Numbered from the stretch's first letter, positions 38,201 to 45,375 are shown. The stretch is 64,000 nt of DNA from Candidatus Woesearchaeota archaeon (GCA_018675975.1 JABGXB010000002.1:380098-444097); one strand, 5' to 3'. Notes: a model not told the origin generated them from the sequence alone. Numbers and translations: made by a program.

Positions 38201-38914
38201 ACTGTATTATCAACTAATGATGATTTTGCTACAACAGGTAAAGAAACATATATGGTAAATGAACGTGGATTCAATGATCCAAATTTAATCGTTTCAGAAA
38301 TTCACAAAACTTTTGATTTAAATGATGATTGTAATTTAAAATGTAGATTAAAAGGTTTTTCAGAAAATTCTTGTAAATTAACTTGTAATAATATTAATGA
38401 TGATAAATTAAATATATTATTAAGTAAACATGGTTTTAGTAAGGGTAGTAGTGAATTATTTGGAACTAAAGATAATAGTTTTAAAAGAGAAAGCGAAATT
38501 AAAAATTTCTTAAAAACATGGTATGTTGCTCCATTAAATATAACTATTACTGATTTTATTGACTTTTCAGATTATACTTTTATTTCATTAATATCTTTAG
38601 ATAATGGAGTTAATACATTAATACAACAAGCAGAAGATTTATTATCATATGAGGCAGATAGAAGTTCAATCAATATAGAAATAAAATCAATTATTGAAAA
38701 TAATGGAAATATTGATGTTTCATATATACTAAAGGACGGCATTCGTATAATTAGTATGTCTGATCATTTAAAACTCAATAATGGTGTTTATTATTTTAAT
38801 GATTTTAAAACATATAGTGATTTAGAATCTGATAATAAATACTTAAATAGTGGTGTGAATAATATATTTAATCACAGAATAAAATACAATGAAACATTTG
38901 CAATTAAAAATTAA
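26207..38914 (+). CDS. Giant 4235-aa secreted multi-Ig-like surface protein
   Basis: One uninterrupted frame of 12.7 kb. A Sec-type signal peptide covers about residues 1-24 (FFNLLVLILLVLPLIQGAEY). Residues about 340-430 contain a carboxypeptidase-regulatory-like beta-sandwich (ITLTVKNFNDVDLPDVNIY). Residues about 505-565 hold calcium-type repeats: DTDYDGVFDHVDVCP, then CQDGVDNDCDGAIDNL. Cys-rich modules follow to about residue 1430. From about residue 1560 on come roughly a dozen Ig-like domains marked by I/V-D-x-x-x-P junctions (DRLPPKTEIL near 1856, DKTPPKILDF near 3097, DITPPNLIIH near 3453). No C-terminal membrane segment or sorting signal is seen, so anchoring may depend on the next protein. 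The next gene starts 26 bp inside this one. Adhesion, host contact or S-layer-like roles are inference. Confidence 0.9.
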   Translation: MLKKGVFFNLLVLILLVLPLIQGAEYYSVPDNFDFFNRTDVKFNPDLISSATYTCADINGNLCERFPDDSCELFINSNELEKSGTNLCSNNAGCVFLNPPKGYGGEGTPLSHLCNVENYDYYNQPLLSLMAQCVTANDGVDCDLNSTFQGYDSQMCNIVLCSINKENEINGTISVPQGLNVGIGDITVNFIASLAVSNSPGYKGIVELKDNKLFYRIQGLPDNLPNGVLSISADSKFNLQKEIKKNVEINTINNIDLLFTIDVNVNLDLTFKSNGVEILNPKGYVTVISEIDLREETKDFSDDLMNFPDLPARNVTVFSYIDGYEFKKTKFELTEDINIKEIDLKVLTSPKHITLTVKNFNDVDLPDVNIYFKSTGNSPFSGFNKTDTTGNSGFNLPVGAAGYFLFKKFGYVEKIVNYDSTNFNSNIQLDAWVSRKCSEFGGDLYLRKTLLSENKYCSSSGYINMYKNNISFSEGNVPLDENNIDDYVCCTEIVTTNLPFKDTDYDGVFDHVDVCPKNALIQTKNDPLYSETESPSKSHEDISFCQDGVDNDCDGAIDNLDDDCNNVCSINNCNINDKEYCFDNDGTPETKTINKDTSGIAILDDTLFEYCSQCQSIDSAFCQDKLLGQVDYECCNNVCETPEDIFNLNVEDSICSANQNVCKSGTCVLLDSCVQNTFFGKINILDANAENSCVCGSTIVDYNNQDESSACCINGNYYSDCNGILNTFKIKLSFYDQKGQDLFLPFSEQVQLLIIPRETSNIKPFRFDQTGSNGIITGLLSSDYTLIVTAVDRNPEFVEITKSDFEKAVDNSHEINKRVEFKTNLNLECANKEPNVNFKVSSIKSEPNSNITWTNPCSEYNESNLITHYLIKRTKLNYFDFRTKDLVTDYTNLISNSFGVGIDYRDDGFLPSDYASEFVALIPNNKYEIDSNSDCTDESNSECALKDEFGRIIHKENWTYVDELDKWGIELDGNKNSYLYEMRAYYVGNRHSKFSIPDLVLDYRINLVNNNEFLQIDHLSNRFSENNFYSNEMTYIGDSNTITNVNKILSLTNLGVDSQKSTRMKFLSELKNSIFNSGHEICTYYKGEFCAEYINDDYASQNVGLLDDNIFTGNLDPNDLKQLISEYSQADKFNSNDLLQNVPSVRVECNQFNFPKRIENTAESICFSESGVSGERYPFVCSITSNPNKTQCIKYPDLLNSGSTEFQKFRHDILKDTDLGFGFNSQNEYNEPLQQEDPISKLSLITQINVKSNLYTSFDRGDSVYDTWQSCTDALIPLNKDETYRESGCYGYRSKNACLDNPCNFGYEGKCEYYDSGFSENGDEISKGFCYDSKPIVNHCDLVNTDDLYQFGNITENICSNLGQCYLGKDQNSDNDFVCLECTQATTCSDYKSETACTSSDVCQLNNCLWNLTEEKCSVDKNLDGISNDGTSNENYKINSFLNLNNNNEYELLFRSYPNDEHKKISADIDSFYANEKYKLTSTAFKLQNGDWIKLNSDEFQTNATLFNENPTDEQFSFVLETSGDVNSAKTQLLNTEFEQLDSNAIIVNLSYFTLDNNGLQHNKKTRNVLIDNLKPNISIVFSELERLDDKHDILVLRSADELIFDSNGKRNKCDDKFELFNFETNAFVEIPSISPKNNVYFTNNKYQFLTEFSFSELDDGLYKFSSKCKDLAGNVNEKSLSFILNAGVIIKNVYPLVGEVVAGPQQDFSAELYREAKQCKYELYFNGARVNVTNKNNFKNDFNSKFKFGQKIPDYDINENKYIISDNAITFDDLCSQPDDEFNSRSCRTSSGTFSLNSTFSSGNVSFGFDFSNNIKMLNSFQTGSVFINASCLVQNGTDFEEFVPKNFSITQFYIDRLPPKTEILTIPSIATSKNTWLNYEDLKGSGTNVGFTFSCTDYPNIDGTNAGCDETKLAEYYIVNYGTNCIGNAPYEFAPSLTASSSSSISKSSTLCYRSIDTLGNKEDVNSINFLIDTEFPAFELNGISKPALDKENIANDKKQTINNYIEDYKTKLYFNTSDKITNISKIKLYKKSDNSYSLIDIYDFNTETSGLISIDSKSLDNKNVHFSFVLPVDDNITNIKIEVEDFAGNINSYKYYLFYDLIKPELYIDFLDKGFDYLSPINFEVSLDDNKYIADEGYNFISNTVFTKINIIPDKLHNFNISDGNFKNKQILKNKLDFLNTYFDALIYNQYHNYEEFGLDSKTANKLHNFDFETKQLTGEKLYGLNNFIPGTYNITLFYEDNYGNGDNYTFKLYINPIELLTPESFEVNLYENSKIIQIVNRTTNAEFEISSNQLITDIISFSSREDSTSNTHIAYKTDTPDYSLSFDPNLKIKSDYNLPVTFQNSNIEFSKDGTMLNINNAKFHILVKDIFGTEYDTTIGNDIAVDFKGPENYELKPNLKQTIDIFTLDYMEIPNRYQFYDSSLYDEYGLITNKENFYISGTVNTRADKPKLYSKNKTNLIYNTHFIDVSEYHETIGEFTVDYVNFDPYKKSELMTTANEIYLTNKFMKSNEYMTGNFVNHEKILSSELDTETLGTKITFANLIQDKTQAIFELYEKESYPLSFFKIYDLEELHGSALPEAPTKYNFDLKVYDHFNNDGNFKSNNKLVNNIGFNVTYDGIAPSYDIIFPKERDYIIEDDSLFNLNMNDDIKIESIHLNIVRKKIDGTELIISETFNNPVNLFNKIYANNDIGINADGNYFYNFTIKDVAGNLNKSKNIDFFVLRGAPQLVSKSIGGNKVEGDRNEYINTIKKPNLVFNFSFNDEDFEWGFNVSNFYLERYENGNWIIIKEYDNYNLDFNSIKPHKLEYDPSNRLLHRNYTNFTFFIEDDIFNAKETGELDENKYRLHFNATKGKREHLTYINFDYAPIKFEAEYYFYFVIDNTDPDIDFNMPSATNLLNFDFTGFNNEINLFNVSPLPKLDFVKFSNNDAGAFNGNAKLEQMENDNQEIILNYGIKLTDKALNEKTYNDFSILYDRKIPDTTWTIESLENNIMHNELGKHFSNNDQFTIRVSTSENVNSNLIVEQKINDEFVILKVFSQFTSISDTDILNGKFINLNEIPISFFPLKDTHLKFTITGTDYVNNNFENSTEIIIDKTPPKILDFKPLSASQIKPNFKFKTNEFANCNLFYENIDSNNLITTKRLSQINIIDHSFIPNEDITTIQRALAIKKPIPVNLSIECEDKRGNFGITKLKYYIDYSIPNFVFEDSDNTCTETDCIKYKTYFVEEGDYENNVSTINLLAHELSEESFCYYIKLDNLTNYNYSNDDFNIINEDFDNIYSKDFDLNDPNTKLSVTEFNKILNTLTNKRIIPNNTWTKLKLNEITQNYYDTLILNESQRHIFVGTCLDKSNNSGYSQVLEYNIDFDGPVSILFDEYNKLTNKKNHIINFYTRRDAICDVDGDNVIYTERKNGLYEYNYEVELSEGNNEFDINCNALNERGIANSKMYDIVLDITPPNLIIHSDNEIMTDDYKYELSIESNELFDLNINNLLYGYYDIKINDIEKNKKQNYTLSLNPALNIFVINISDKAGNIAGNLINIVRLTTSNDVSDSFVGFPGDGAIINKLNRTAAVFSNTRESHSPINLNKSILYLESLNNPTKLVYGNLSTKVCKFQPPESLENKNDNDLEYINITTENETLYLKKPILVHSAQQKGFSLHNNIIGDFAKFNNTLFNYSIKFDSYKLNNINIIDGLKILNHKVEYFLMTRISDTIFLEFFFLDEFGNKHSFVLSDAFDNKFTEASSNNAKFKTKFDISIIGDDIHLNKIDYVFELTKAIYLYKDQRLSQELSINYLRNGISSGLLSNWWDFIYRGTDSAYSGSLGEDDLFANRYRTSKELLSFENVIGGLLTSDNFSYSFGFYTLDCENIDVNNVKLNNEFDKQKKEINFENIPNDKYLISAVPVNNQNFAGVASFIYFDVNSNVPQINRVKPDSNLLNDINQQFEHNILLNSNENSLSEVNYKFKGQTNNLNPIRLNDEYTTLMDLRLDSGIKNIFELTVLSTNDDFATTGKETYMVNERGFNDPNLIVSEIHKTFDLNDDCNLKCRLKGFSENSCKLTCNNINDDKLNILLSKHGFSKGSSELFGTKDNSFKRESEIKNFLKTWYVAPLNITITDFIDFSDYTFISLISLDNGVNTLIQQAEDLLSYEADRSSINIEIKSIIENNGNIDVSYILKDGIRIISMSDHLKLNNGVYYFNDFKTYSDLESDNKYLNSGVNNIFNHRIKYNETFAIKN

Positions 38915-41900
38915 TAATTTTTTATGTATTTTATTTATTTTAATTACTTTATTTAGTTTTAATTTTGTAAATGCAGAAGTTGATTTTAAAATCAATTATG
39001 TTTCTCATACTACCCCTTTAATAACAGTCGATTTTCCACTTTATGATAATATTATTTTAGATGGTGTAGAAATATATAAAACTAAAAATAATATACTTTT
39101 TAAATTTGATAAGACGAACGGAATTAATAATTTTAAATATGTTGAGCAAGAGGGGAATATAAATTTTATAAAAATTAAATCCGATAATGCAATACTTCCT
39201 GGTGAGTATTTTGTAACAATATATGGTATTGATTCATATGGAAATAAACAAAATTATACTGAATTATTAATAGTGGATTTAATCTCACCAATTTTAGATA
39301 CATTTGTTCCAGATAAAAGCCATTTTAAATTTGACAAAGGTCAATTAAATTTAATGTTTAATTTTTCAGAGGGTGTTATTTTTAATTTGTTTTTAGATGA
39401 TCAATTAGTTATTCAACAAAATCCAAAAAGTAAATCAAGTAATGGTATAAATATTATTAATGATACTTATAGTTTAGTTTTTGAAAATAATAAATATTTT
39501 TTATATGGGCAATTACCAAATGGAGATCATAAACTTAAAATAGAATTTTGGGATTATGCTTTAAATGGAAAAGTAATAGAAGAAATTGATTTTTTTTCTT
39601 TTGATGGTAATTTTGATTTAATACCTTTAAATTTCCCATTTTATTTTATTAATAAAAGTCCTGCAATTTTAAAATATAATACTTTTGTTAATGTTGATTG
39701 TAAAATTTCAAAAACGGGGACTTTACAACAATGTCCTTTATCTGGTGAACCCGCAATATTAACTGGTGATAAAACTCATAGTTTTAATATAATTCATAAT
39801 AAATTATTTTTCAATACTGATACATTTAAATTATGTTATTATTGTATGACTTCAGATGATGATTTGTATACTAAAGAAAATATATATACTCTTGACAATA
39901 CAAAACCAGTTTTGAGTAGTGTAGAATATAAACCTGCAAGTAAAATAGTAATTTTAAAAAATGAAAAGGATGAATTTTCTTTTGAATTAAATATTAATAC
40001 TGATGATAGTTCAATATGTAATTCTTATGATGTAAGTACTAGTAAACAAGGTTTAACTTTGGATTTCTATTTAAATCATGATTCAAATACGATCTCAAAT
40101 TTATTTAAATCAATTCACAATATTAAATTTAATAATTTAGATGATAAAAAAACATATACAAAATATATTAAATGTATGAATAAAGCAGGTTTAATTTCAA
40201 ATACACTTCGTGTTGATTTTAAAGTTGATTCTAGTGTGGTATTAGATTTTGAAATTAACAGTCCAAAAGAATTTGTAAATAAACAATTAATTGATATTCA
40301 ATTAACTAGTAGTATGGAATCAAATTGTATTTATGCTACTGATAGTGGTACTACAATTAAATTAAATACAGAAAATAATTTTATTCATGCATCAAGTGTG
40401 TCTCTAGGTACTAAAAATGAATATAATTTTACATTTACTTGTCAAACTTCAACTCAAGAAAAAATTAAAAAATTAAAATTAAGGTTTGATAATAGACCTC
40501 CAAAAATACATAATGTCTTTTTTTATGATTCAGATATTGTAGAAAATGGAACTATTACAAAATTAAATAAATTAACTAAAAACAATATTGACTTTAAAAT
40601 TAATTTTACAGATAATGTATTTTCCAATAATATTTTAATAAGTCATTTTTTAGTTAATGTTCCTACAAATATAACAAAAATAATTTCTAATAGTGATTTT
40701 AAAAATTATAATAAAAATCAAAAATATGAAATATCAACACAAGATTTAGAAAATGATATGGTTTATTATATTGGGCTTTTAGCAAAAGATCCTGCAAATA
40801 ATTCTGCATTAACTCCTTTTTTTAAACCAATTATGTTTGTTAATAAACCATTTATTATGCCACCAAAAACATGTATTGATATTGATAAAGATGGATTTGG
40901 TAGAAATTGTCCAAAAGGTCCTGATTGTAATGATAGAGATGCATCTTTAACAAATAATTGTATTAGTACTTGTTTAGATAAAGATGGTGATGGATTTGGT
41001 TTAGGATTAACTTGTACTGGTTTAGATTGTGATGATACAAATAAAAGTCTTAATATTGCTTGTACAAATGGATGTACTATTGATATGGATGGTGATCAAT
41101 ATGGTATTAATTGTAATTTAGGTGATGATTGTGATGATACTAATAATTTAACTCATGAAAATTGTTTAACTAATTGCTTTAGTGATATTGATGGTGATGG
41201 TTATGGACTTGGTTGTATTTTAGGTGATGATTGTGATGAAACAAATATTTTAATTCATAAAAATTGTGCAAATGGTTGCTTTAGTGATAATGATGTTGAT
41301 ACTTATGGTGAAGGTTGTGACGCGGGTTTAGATTGTGATGATACTAATAATTTAATTCATGAAAATTGTCCAAATGGATGTATACAAGATGCTGATGGTG
41401 ATGGTAATGGTTTGAATTGTACCGCCGGTGATGATTGTAATGGGAAAAATCCATTATTGGCTGAAGTTTGTATTGAATCTGGTTGTGTAATAGATTCTGA
41501 TGGTGATAAATATGGTTGGGAATGTACATTAGGTCCTGATTGTAATGATTTAAATCCAACAATTCATTATGGTTGTACTAATTTATGTGTATATGATTTT
41601 GATGCTGATGGTTTAGGACTTGGTTGTAAAAATGGTCCTGATTGTGATGAAGGTAATATTAACTTTTTTGCAAATTCATGCCAAAAAGATTGTAAATTTG
41701 ATGCTGATTGTGATGGAATTGATGATTCATGGGAAAGTATATTTGGAAGTAATCCAAATGTAAAAGATCAAGATAAAATTATATTAGGTTTTGATAAAAA
41801 AAATATTGATATATATAGAAATTATCCTATAACTCCTCCTGAGCCAGGAACTGAACTTAAAAATCAAACAATAAAAAATCAAACTGTAGTTCAACCATTA

Positions 41901-42809
41901 GTTGAAGAAGAATTTAATCCAATTTGGTATATACTAATAATTGTATTATTATTTATTATTTTAGGCGCGGGTGGTTATATGATTTATAGAAAACAAAATC
42001 CTCCTGAAATTAAACAAACTTATAGTGATACTCAAAATGTTCCAAATTTAAATAATAAAACATCAACTAATTCAATTAATAAAATTTTTAATGAAAAACC
42101 AATATTTTCAATTCCTAATATTTTAGAAGGAGATAAATTAAAATCTAAATGGGAAGAAGAAATCTTAACTGAACAAAAAGAAAAATATAAATCAAAATTA
42201 GAAAATAGAAAACAATTATTTAGTAAATTTGTAAATCGTTTAGAAGAAGAATTAGAATCAGTTAAAAAAGAAAAGAAAGTTGATTTTAATAAAGAATTTG
42301 ATGAAGGTTATTTAGATTTAAAAGATTTAGTTTCTGGTAAAAAGAAAAAATCTGATTTAAAATTACCAAAAAGTGCTTTTATGAGTTTAGATAAAATGGT
42401 TCAAAAGCATGGTAGTAAAATTAATTTTAAAGATTTAAATAAAATAAGTAGTGAAAATAAAAAAGTAATTTTAGATTTAATGAAAATGGATTCTAAAAAC
42501 GAATTTGTTAAAATTGATGATATTAAAAAAGAAAGCGACTACACATTAGATAATTTACAAAAGGCAATAGATGGTGCAGGAATAAAATTAAAAACTAATC
42601 CTGTAAAAAAATTATCTAAAATTATTAATAAAAATAATGTCAAATTTGACAAAAGCTCAGTTAAAAATATATTAAACAAATCAAATCCTAATTTGAAAAA
42701 TACTGATTATAATAAAATATTATTTGAATTAAAAAATATAGTTAATTCTGATATTTCCATTAATAAAAAATCAATAAATAAAAATAAAAAAAAAGTGGTA
42801 AAAAAATGA
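38889..42809 (+). CDS. Single-pass surface protein with Ig-like domains, MopE-like repeats and cytoplasmic tail
   Basis: 1306 residues. A signal peptide (about 1-29, ending FNFVNAE) is followed by Ig-like domains (DNTKPVLSSVEY, DNRPPKIHNVFF junctions). Residues about 660-930 hold eight tandem repeats of about 30-35 residues, each C-x2-D-x-D-x-D-x-(F/Y)-G-x-x-C-x2-G-x-D-C-(D/N), like putative metal-binding MopE motifs and Ca-binding thrombospondin type 3 loops. A ninth degenerate unit (DADCDGIDDSWE) follows. One membrane segment lies near 1017-1038 (WYILIIVLLFIILGAGGYMIY), then a Lys/Glu-rich cytoplasmic domain of about 265 residues with helical stretches. The domain order suggests it could anchor the giant protein encoded upstream and pass a signal or load inside. 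It overlaps both neighbours, so it is co-translated. Confidence 0.9.
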   Translation: MKHLQLKINNFLCILFILITLFSFNFVNAEVDFKINYVSHTTPLITVDFPLYDNIILDGVEIYKTKNNILFKFDKTNGINNFKYVEQEGNINFIKIKSDNAILPGEYFVTIYGIDSYGNKQNYTELLIVDLISPILDTFVPDKSHFKFDKGQLNLMFNFSEGVIFNLFLDDQLVIQQNPKSKSSNGINIINDTYSLVFENNKYFLYGQLPNGDHKLKIEFWDYALNGKVIEEIDFFSFDGNFDLIPLNFPFYFINKSPAILKYNTFVNVDCKISKTGTLQQCPLSGEPAILTGDKTHSFNIIHNKLFFNTDTFKLCYYCMTSDDDLYTKENIYTLDNTKPVLSSVEYKPASKIVILKNEKDEFSFELNINTDDSSICNSYDVSTSKQGLTLDFYLNHDSNTISNLFKSIHNIKFNNLDDKKTYTKYIKCMNKAGLISNTLRVDFKVDSSVVLDFEINSPKEFVNKQLIDIQLTSSMESNCIYATDSGTTIKLNTENNFIHASSVSLGTKNEYNFTFTCQTSTQEKIKKLKLRFDNRPPKIHNVFFYDSDIVENGTITKLNKLTKNNIDFKINFTDNVFSNNILISHFLVNVPTNITKIISNSDFKNYNKNQKYEISTQDLENDMVYYIGLLAKDPANNSALTPFFKPIMFVNKPFIMPPKTCIDIDKDGFGRNCPKGPDCNDRDASLTNNCISTCLDKDGDGFGLGLTCTGLDCDDTNKSLNIACTNGCTIDMDGDQYGINCNLGDDCDDTNNLTHENCLTNCFSDIDGDGYGLGCILGDDCDETNILIHKNCANGCFSDNDVDTYGEGCDAGLDCDDTNNLIHENCPNGCIQDADGDGNGLNCTAGDDCNGKNPLLAEVCIESGCVIDSDGDKYGWECTLGPDCNDLNPTIHYGCTNLCVYDFDADGLGLGCKNGPDCDEGNINFFANSCQKDCKFDADCDGIDDSWESIFGSNPNVKDQDKIILGFDKKNIDIYRNYPITPPEPGTELKNQTIKNQTVVQPLVEEEFNPIWYILIIVLLFIILGAGGYMIYRKQNPPEIKQTYSDTQNVPNLNNKTSTNSINKIFNEKPIFSIPNILEGDKLKSKWEEEILTEQKEKYKSKLENRKQLFSKFVNRLEEELESVKKEKKVDFNKEFDEGYLDLKDLVSGKKKKSDLKLPKSAFMSLDKMVQKHGSKINFKDLNKISSENKKVILDLMKMDSKNEFVKIDDIKKESDYTLDNLQKAIDGAGIKLKTNPVKKLSKIINKNNVKFDKSSVKNILNKSNPNLKNTDYNKILFELKNIVNSDISINKKSINKNKKKVVKK
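40872..41682 (+). repeat. Eight tandem Cys/Asp repeats (MopE-like) within the surface protein
   Basis: Eight units of about 90-105 nt. Each encodes an Asp-rich loop (for example DKDGDGFG, DMDGDQYG, DIDGDGYG, DADGDGNG) flanked by three cysteines, with GxDC(D/N)D at the second half. Units are similar but not identical at DNA level. Confidence 0.85.
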
Positions 42810-43345
42810 AAAAAGGTCAAATTAATTTAGTTTTTGCATCCATTATGGGAGTTATTATTATAGGTTTATTATTTGCACTTGCATATAGAGGGATTGCAAC
42901 TATATTAGATGAAAGTGATAATAAAAGAATTCCAATTTTAGTTTCTGATATAAAAGGTCAAGTTAAATCACATGCATATGATTATGGATCAACTACAAAA
43001 AAAGGTTTTATTTTTCCAAATTCAATTCAAAAAATGTATTTAGTTGATTATAATGCGATTTCAAATTGTGGTGGTATTGATACTTCGCTTCCTTTTCAAA
43101 TTAGTAATATGATTAAAAGTGAATGTAATGCCCAGATTGAAAATCATAAAAAAAAATCACTTATTTTAAATGGAGATGGTTTTTTTAAGGGATTTGATAT
43201 TGGTGAATTAGAATTAGGTGATATTGAACTATCTATTGATTATGCAGAAAAATTTGGTGATGGTATATTATCTATTGATTTAAAAAAACAAATTGAACTT
43301 GAATTTGAAGGAATTTCTTCAAAAACAAAAATTACTATAAAATGA
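42806..43345 (+). CDS. Pilin-like protein with class III signal peptide (1 of 4)
   Basis: A 179-residue protein starting MKKGQINLVFASIMGVIIIG: basic head, Gly|Gln prepilin-type cleavage site and a hydrophobic helix that would form a pilin core or membrane anchor. The rest is predicted beta-rich with two Cys (SNCGG, SECNA) that could form a disulfide. It overlaps the preceding gene's stop by 4 bp (ATGA), as does the next gene. No named family is recognised; membership in the archaeal type IV pilin-like superfamily rests on the N-terminus only. The prepilin peptidase, ATPase and platform genes are not in the window. Confidence 0.85.
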   Translation: MKKGQINLVFASIMGVIIIGLLFALAYRGIATILDESDNKRIPILVSDIKGQVKSHAYDYGSTTKKGFIFPNSIQKMYLVDYNAISNCGGIDTSLPFQISNMIKSECNAQIENHKKKSLILNGDGFFKGFDIGELELGDIELSIDYAEKFGDGILSIDLKKQIELEFEGISSKTKITIK

Positions 43346-44376
43346 ATTCCAAAGGACAAGTTGCTCAAGCTGCAAAATGGATTTTTGTTGTAATTATTGG
43401 AGTGTTTTTATTAGGTTTATTTTTTAATATGATTTTTAAAAATGTAGAAGATTCTAAAAATGAAAATGAAAGATTAATTTTGAGTTATCTAAATACTTTT
43501 ATAACAAATACAAGAATTAATCCAAATTTTCAAATACAAAGAGATTTAGATAAAAATGTTCAATTTGAAGTTGATTATAATGATTTACTCATTGGAAAAA
43601 ATAGTCGATCTATATCTGATGTAGTATTATATAGTCCAAAAAATTTTGATACAAAAAATATTATGGGAAATTCAATTCCATTTAAATCTCCTTTTTATTT
43701 AACGAATATTTTAACAATGTTTGATCAAAATAAACAATATGTTATTGTATATGACTTTCCTAAAAATGGACGTTTATTTTCTCTGTTTAATAACACAATT
43801 CCCTCTTTTTTAAATGTTAAAATTTATTATGAGGATGATTTTGATAATGAAGAATTAAATTTATTTGATTCAGAGTTTTCAGAAATTTTATTTTTTACAC
43901 AAAAAGAACAATATATTCCTAATTATCCTAATATTGCTGATTACAAATATAAAACATATACAAAATTTGCATTTGGTGATGATAGAAATTTTAAATTTGC
44001 AAAAGTAAGTTTTTATGATGATACTAAAATCATTCCATTAATAGATAAAAGTATGTTTATTGGTTCAATTGCAAGTGATGATTATAATGAATTTTTAAAA
44101 CAAACAAGTAAATTAATGCCTTTTATGAAAAGAATTTTTGTATTACAATATAATAAAACAAATGAATTGATTAATACAAATGGTCGTTGTTTTTTAAATT
44201 ATCAAAATATACAAAATGAATTATTAAAACTTCATGATAAAATTAATACATATCAAGATTCGGTTTTATTTGATAATCAGAATATAATTGATTTAATTTA
44301 TTCTATTCAAGAAATTGATGTTATTGTTAAGCGTGAAAATGATGAAATTAAAGGGAGATGTTCGAGGGTTTATTAA
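43342..44376 (+). CDS. Pilin-like protein with class III signal peptide (2 of 4)
   Basis: 344 residues. The N-terminus MNSKGQVAQAAKWIFVVIIG has the KG|Q cleavage pattern followed by a hydrophobic helix (about 14-29). The remaining 310 residues form a mixed alpha/beta exported domain with few cysteines (GRCFLN, GRCSRVY at the C-terminus). It is larger than the other three pilin-like proteins of the cluster and could be a minor or tip component. ATGA overlap with the gene before, TAATG overlap with the gene after. No family recognised. Confidence 0.85.
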   Translation: MNSKGQVAQAAKWIFVVIIGVFLLGLFFNMIFKNVEDSKNENERLILSYLNTFITNTRINPNFQIQRDLDKNVQFEVDYNDLLIGKNSRSISDVVLYSPKNFDTKNIMGNSIPFKSPFYLTNILTMFDQNKQYVIVYDFPKNGRLFSLFNNTIPSFLNVKIYYEDDFDNEELNLFDSEFSEILFFTQKEQYIPNYPNIADYKYKTYTKFAFGDDRNFKFAKVSFYDDTKIIPLIDKSMFIGSIASDDYNEFLKQTSKLMPFMKRIFVLQYNKTNELINTNGRCFLNYQNIQNELLKLHDKINTYQDSVLFDNQNIIDLIYSIQEIDVIVKRENDEIKGRCSRVY

Positions 44377-44852
44377 TGAAAAATAAAGGTCAATTTCAAA
44401 TGATGGAATCTGTTATGTTTTTAGTTATTTTTATTATTCTAGCTGCATTTTTAGTTGTTTTATATTTTACTTTTTCAATTGATAGTCAAAAAGCAGAAAT
44501 AGAAATTGCAGTTGATAAGGATAGTATAGATAAATCTCAAATTATTTTTAATTTACCGGAAATTAAATGTAGTGAAAAATATTCAAATGTAAATAATTGT
44601 ATTGATTTATTAAAATTAAAATATTTAGAACCTATTTTAAAATCAAATAGGGCTTATTATTATAATATATTTGGAAATGTTAAAATTGAATGGGAATATA
44701 TTTATCCAGATCTTCCTGGTGTAAATGTTTTATTTGATAGTGAACCTGAAAATTATTTAAGAAAAAGACCGACTGAATTGCCAGTTAATATATATAATGT
44801 TAATACTAATACAATGTCATTGGCATTATTAAAAATCACATATTATAATTAA
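44376..44852 (+). CDS. Pilin-like protein with class III signal peptide (3 of 4)
   Basis: 158 residues from the ATG at 44376. The frame can be extended 18 nt upstream to a TTG-type start, but the inner ATG gives the proper MKNKGQFQMMESVMFLVIFI signal with KG|Q cleavage and overlaps the previous stop as TAATG, so it is preferred. After the hydrophobic helix (about 12-32) comes a short exported domain with two Cys (IKCSEKY, NNCIDLL) about 12 residues apart. Part of the same tightly packed operon. No family recognised. Confidence 0.82.
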   Translation: MKNKGQFQMMESVMFLVIFIILAAFLVVLYFTFSIDSQKAEIEIAVDKDSIDKSQIIFNLPEIKCSEKYSNVNNCIDLLKLKYLEPILKSNRAYYYNIFGNVKIEWEYIYPDLPGVNVLFDSEPENYLRKRPTELPVNIYNVNTNTMSLALLKITYYN

Positions 44853-44853
44853 A

Positions 44854-45375
44854 ATGAAAAAAGGACAAACAGAAATAGTTGGATTAATTTTTATTGTATT
44901 ATTTGTAATTATAATTGGAAGTGTATTTTTATTAGTTTTTTTAAAATCAGGTGATGATACTTTTAGTAGGTCTGAAATAAAAACATCAATTCTTGCAAAT
45001 AAATTTTTGGCAACTTTAATTGAAACTGAAATTGAAGAGTGTAGTAGAAAATCAATAAAATCAATAATTAAAGATTTTTATGAAGGGGATACTCAATGTT
45101 TAGTTCCACCTTATGATACTTCAGTAAATTCTAAAGAATATTTGGAAGATAATGTATTTCCCATTATTTTAACTAAAATATTTTCAGATAAAGGAAGGGC
45201 ATATAACTTTTCAATTACTTATGTTAAAGGGGGAGTTGAAGAACCGCCATTTTACTCAAGTCAAGGTAATTTTGATAAACAATATAGTACCATAAGAAAA
45301 GCAGCTCCATTTATCATTCCAATGGATAATCCTCAAAATAAGATTATTTTTAATTTAATTACTAAAACTAATTAA
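44854..45375 (+). CDS. Pilin-like protein with class III signal peptide (4 of 4)
   Basis: 173 residues beginning MKKGQTEIVGLIFIVLFVII; KG|Q-T-E-x-V matches the class III signal well, including a Glu three residues after the cleavage site near the position of the conserved Glu5 of type IV pilins. The exported domain has two Cys (EECSRKS, TQCLVPP). It starts 1 nt after the preceding stop. Last gene of the 19-kb operon; the next gene has its own TATA box. Confidence 0.85.
   Translation: MKKGQTEIVGLIFIVLFVIIIGSVFLLVFLKSGDDTFSRSEIKTSILANKFLATLIETEIEECSRKSIKSIIKDFYEGDTQCLVPPYDTSVNSKEYLEDNVFPIILTKIFSDKGRAYNFSITYVKGGVEEPPFYSSQGNFDKQYSTIRKAAPFIIPMDNPQNKIIFNLITKTN

Noticed and set aside
38880-38914. 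A frameshift joining the giant protein to the next gene
   Set aside because: The second frame begins with its own ATG and a full signal peptide, so the 26-bp overlap is translational coupling between two proteins.
41344-41562. Antisense His/Tyr/Asn-rich small protein
   Set aside because: It is the reverse reading of the Asp/Asn/Gly repeat units of the surface protein.
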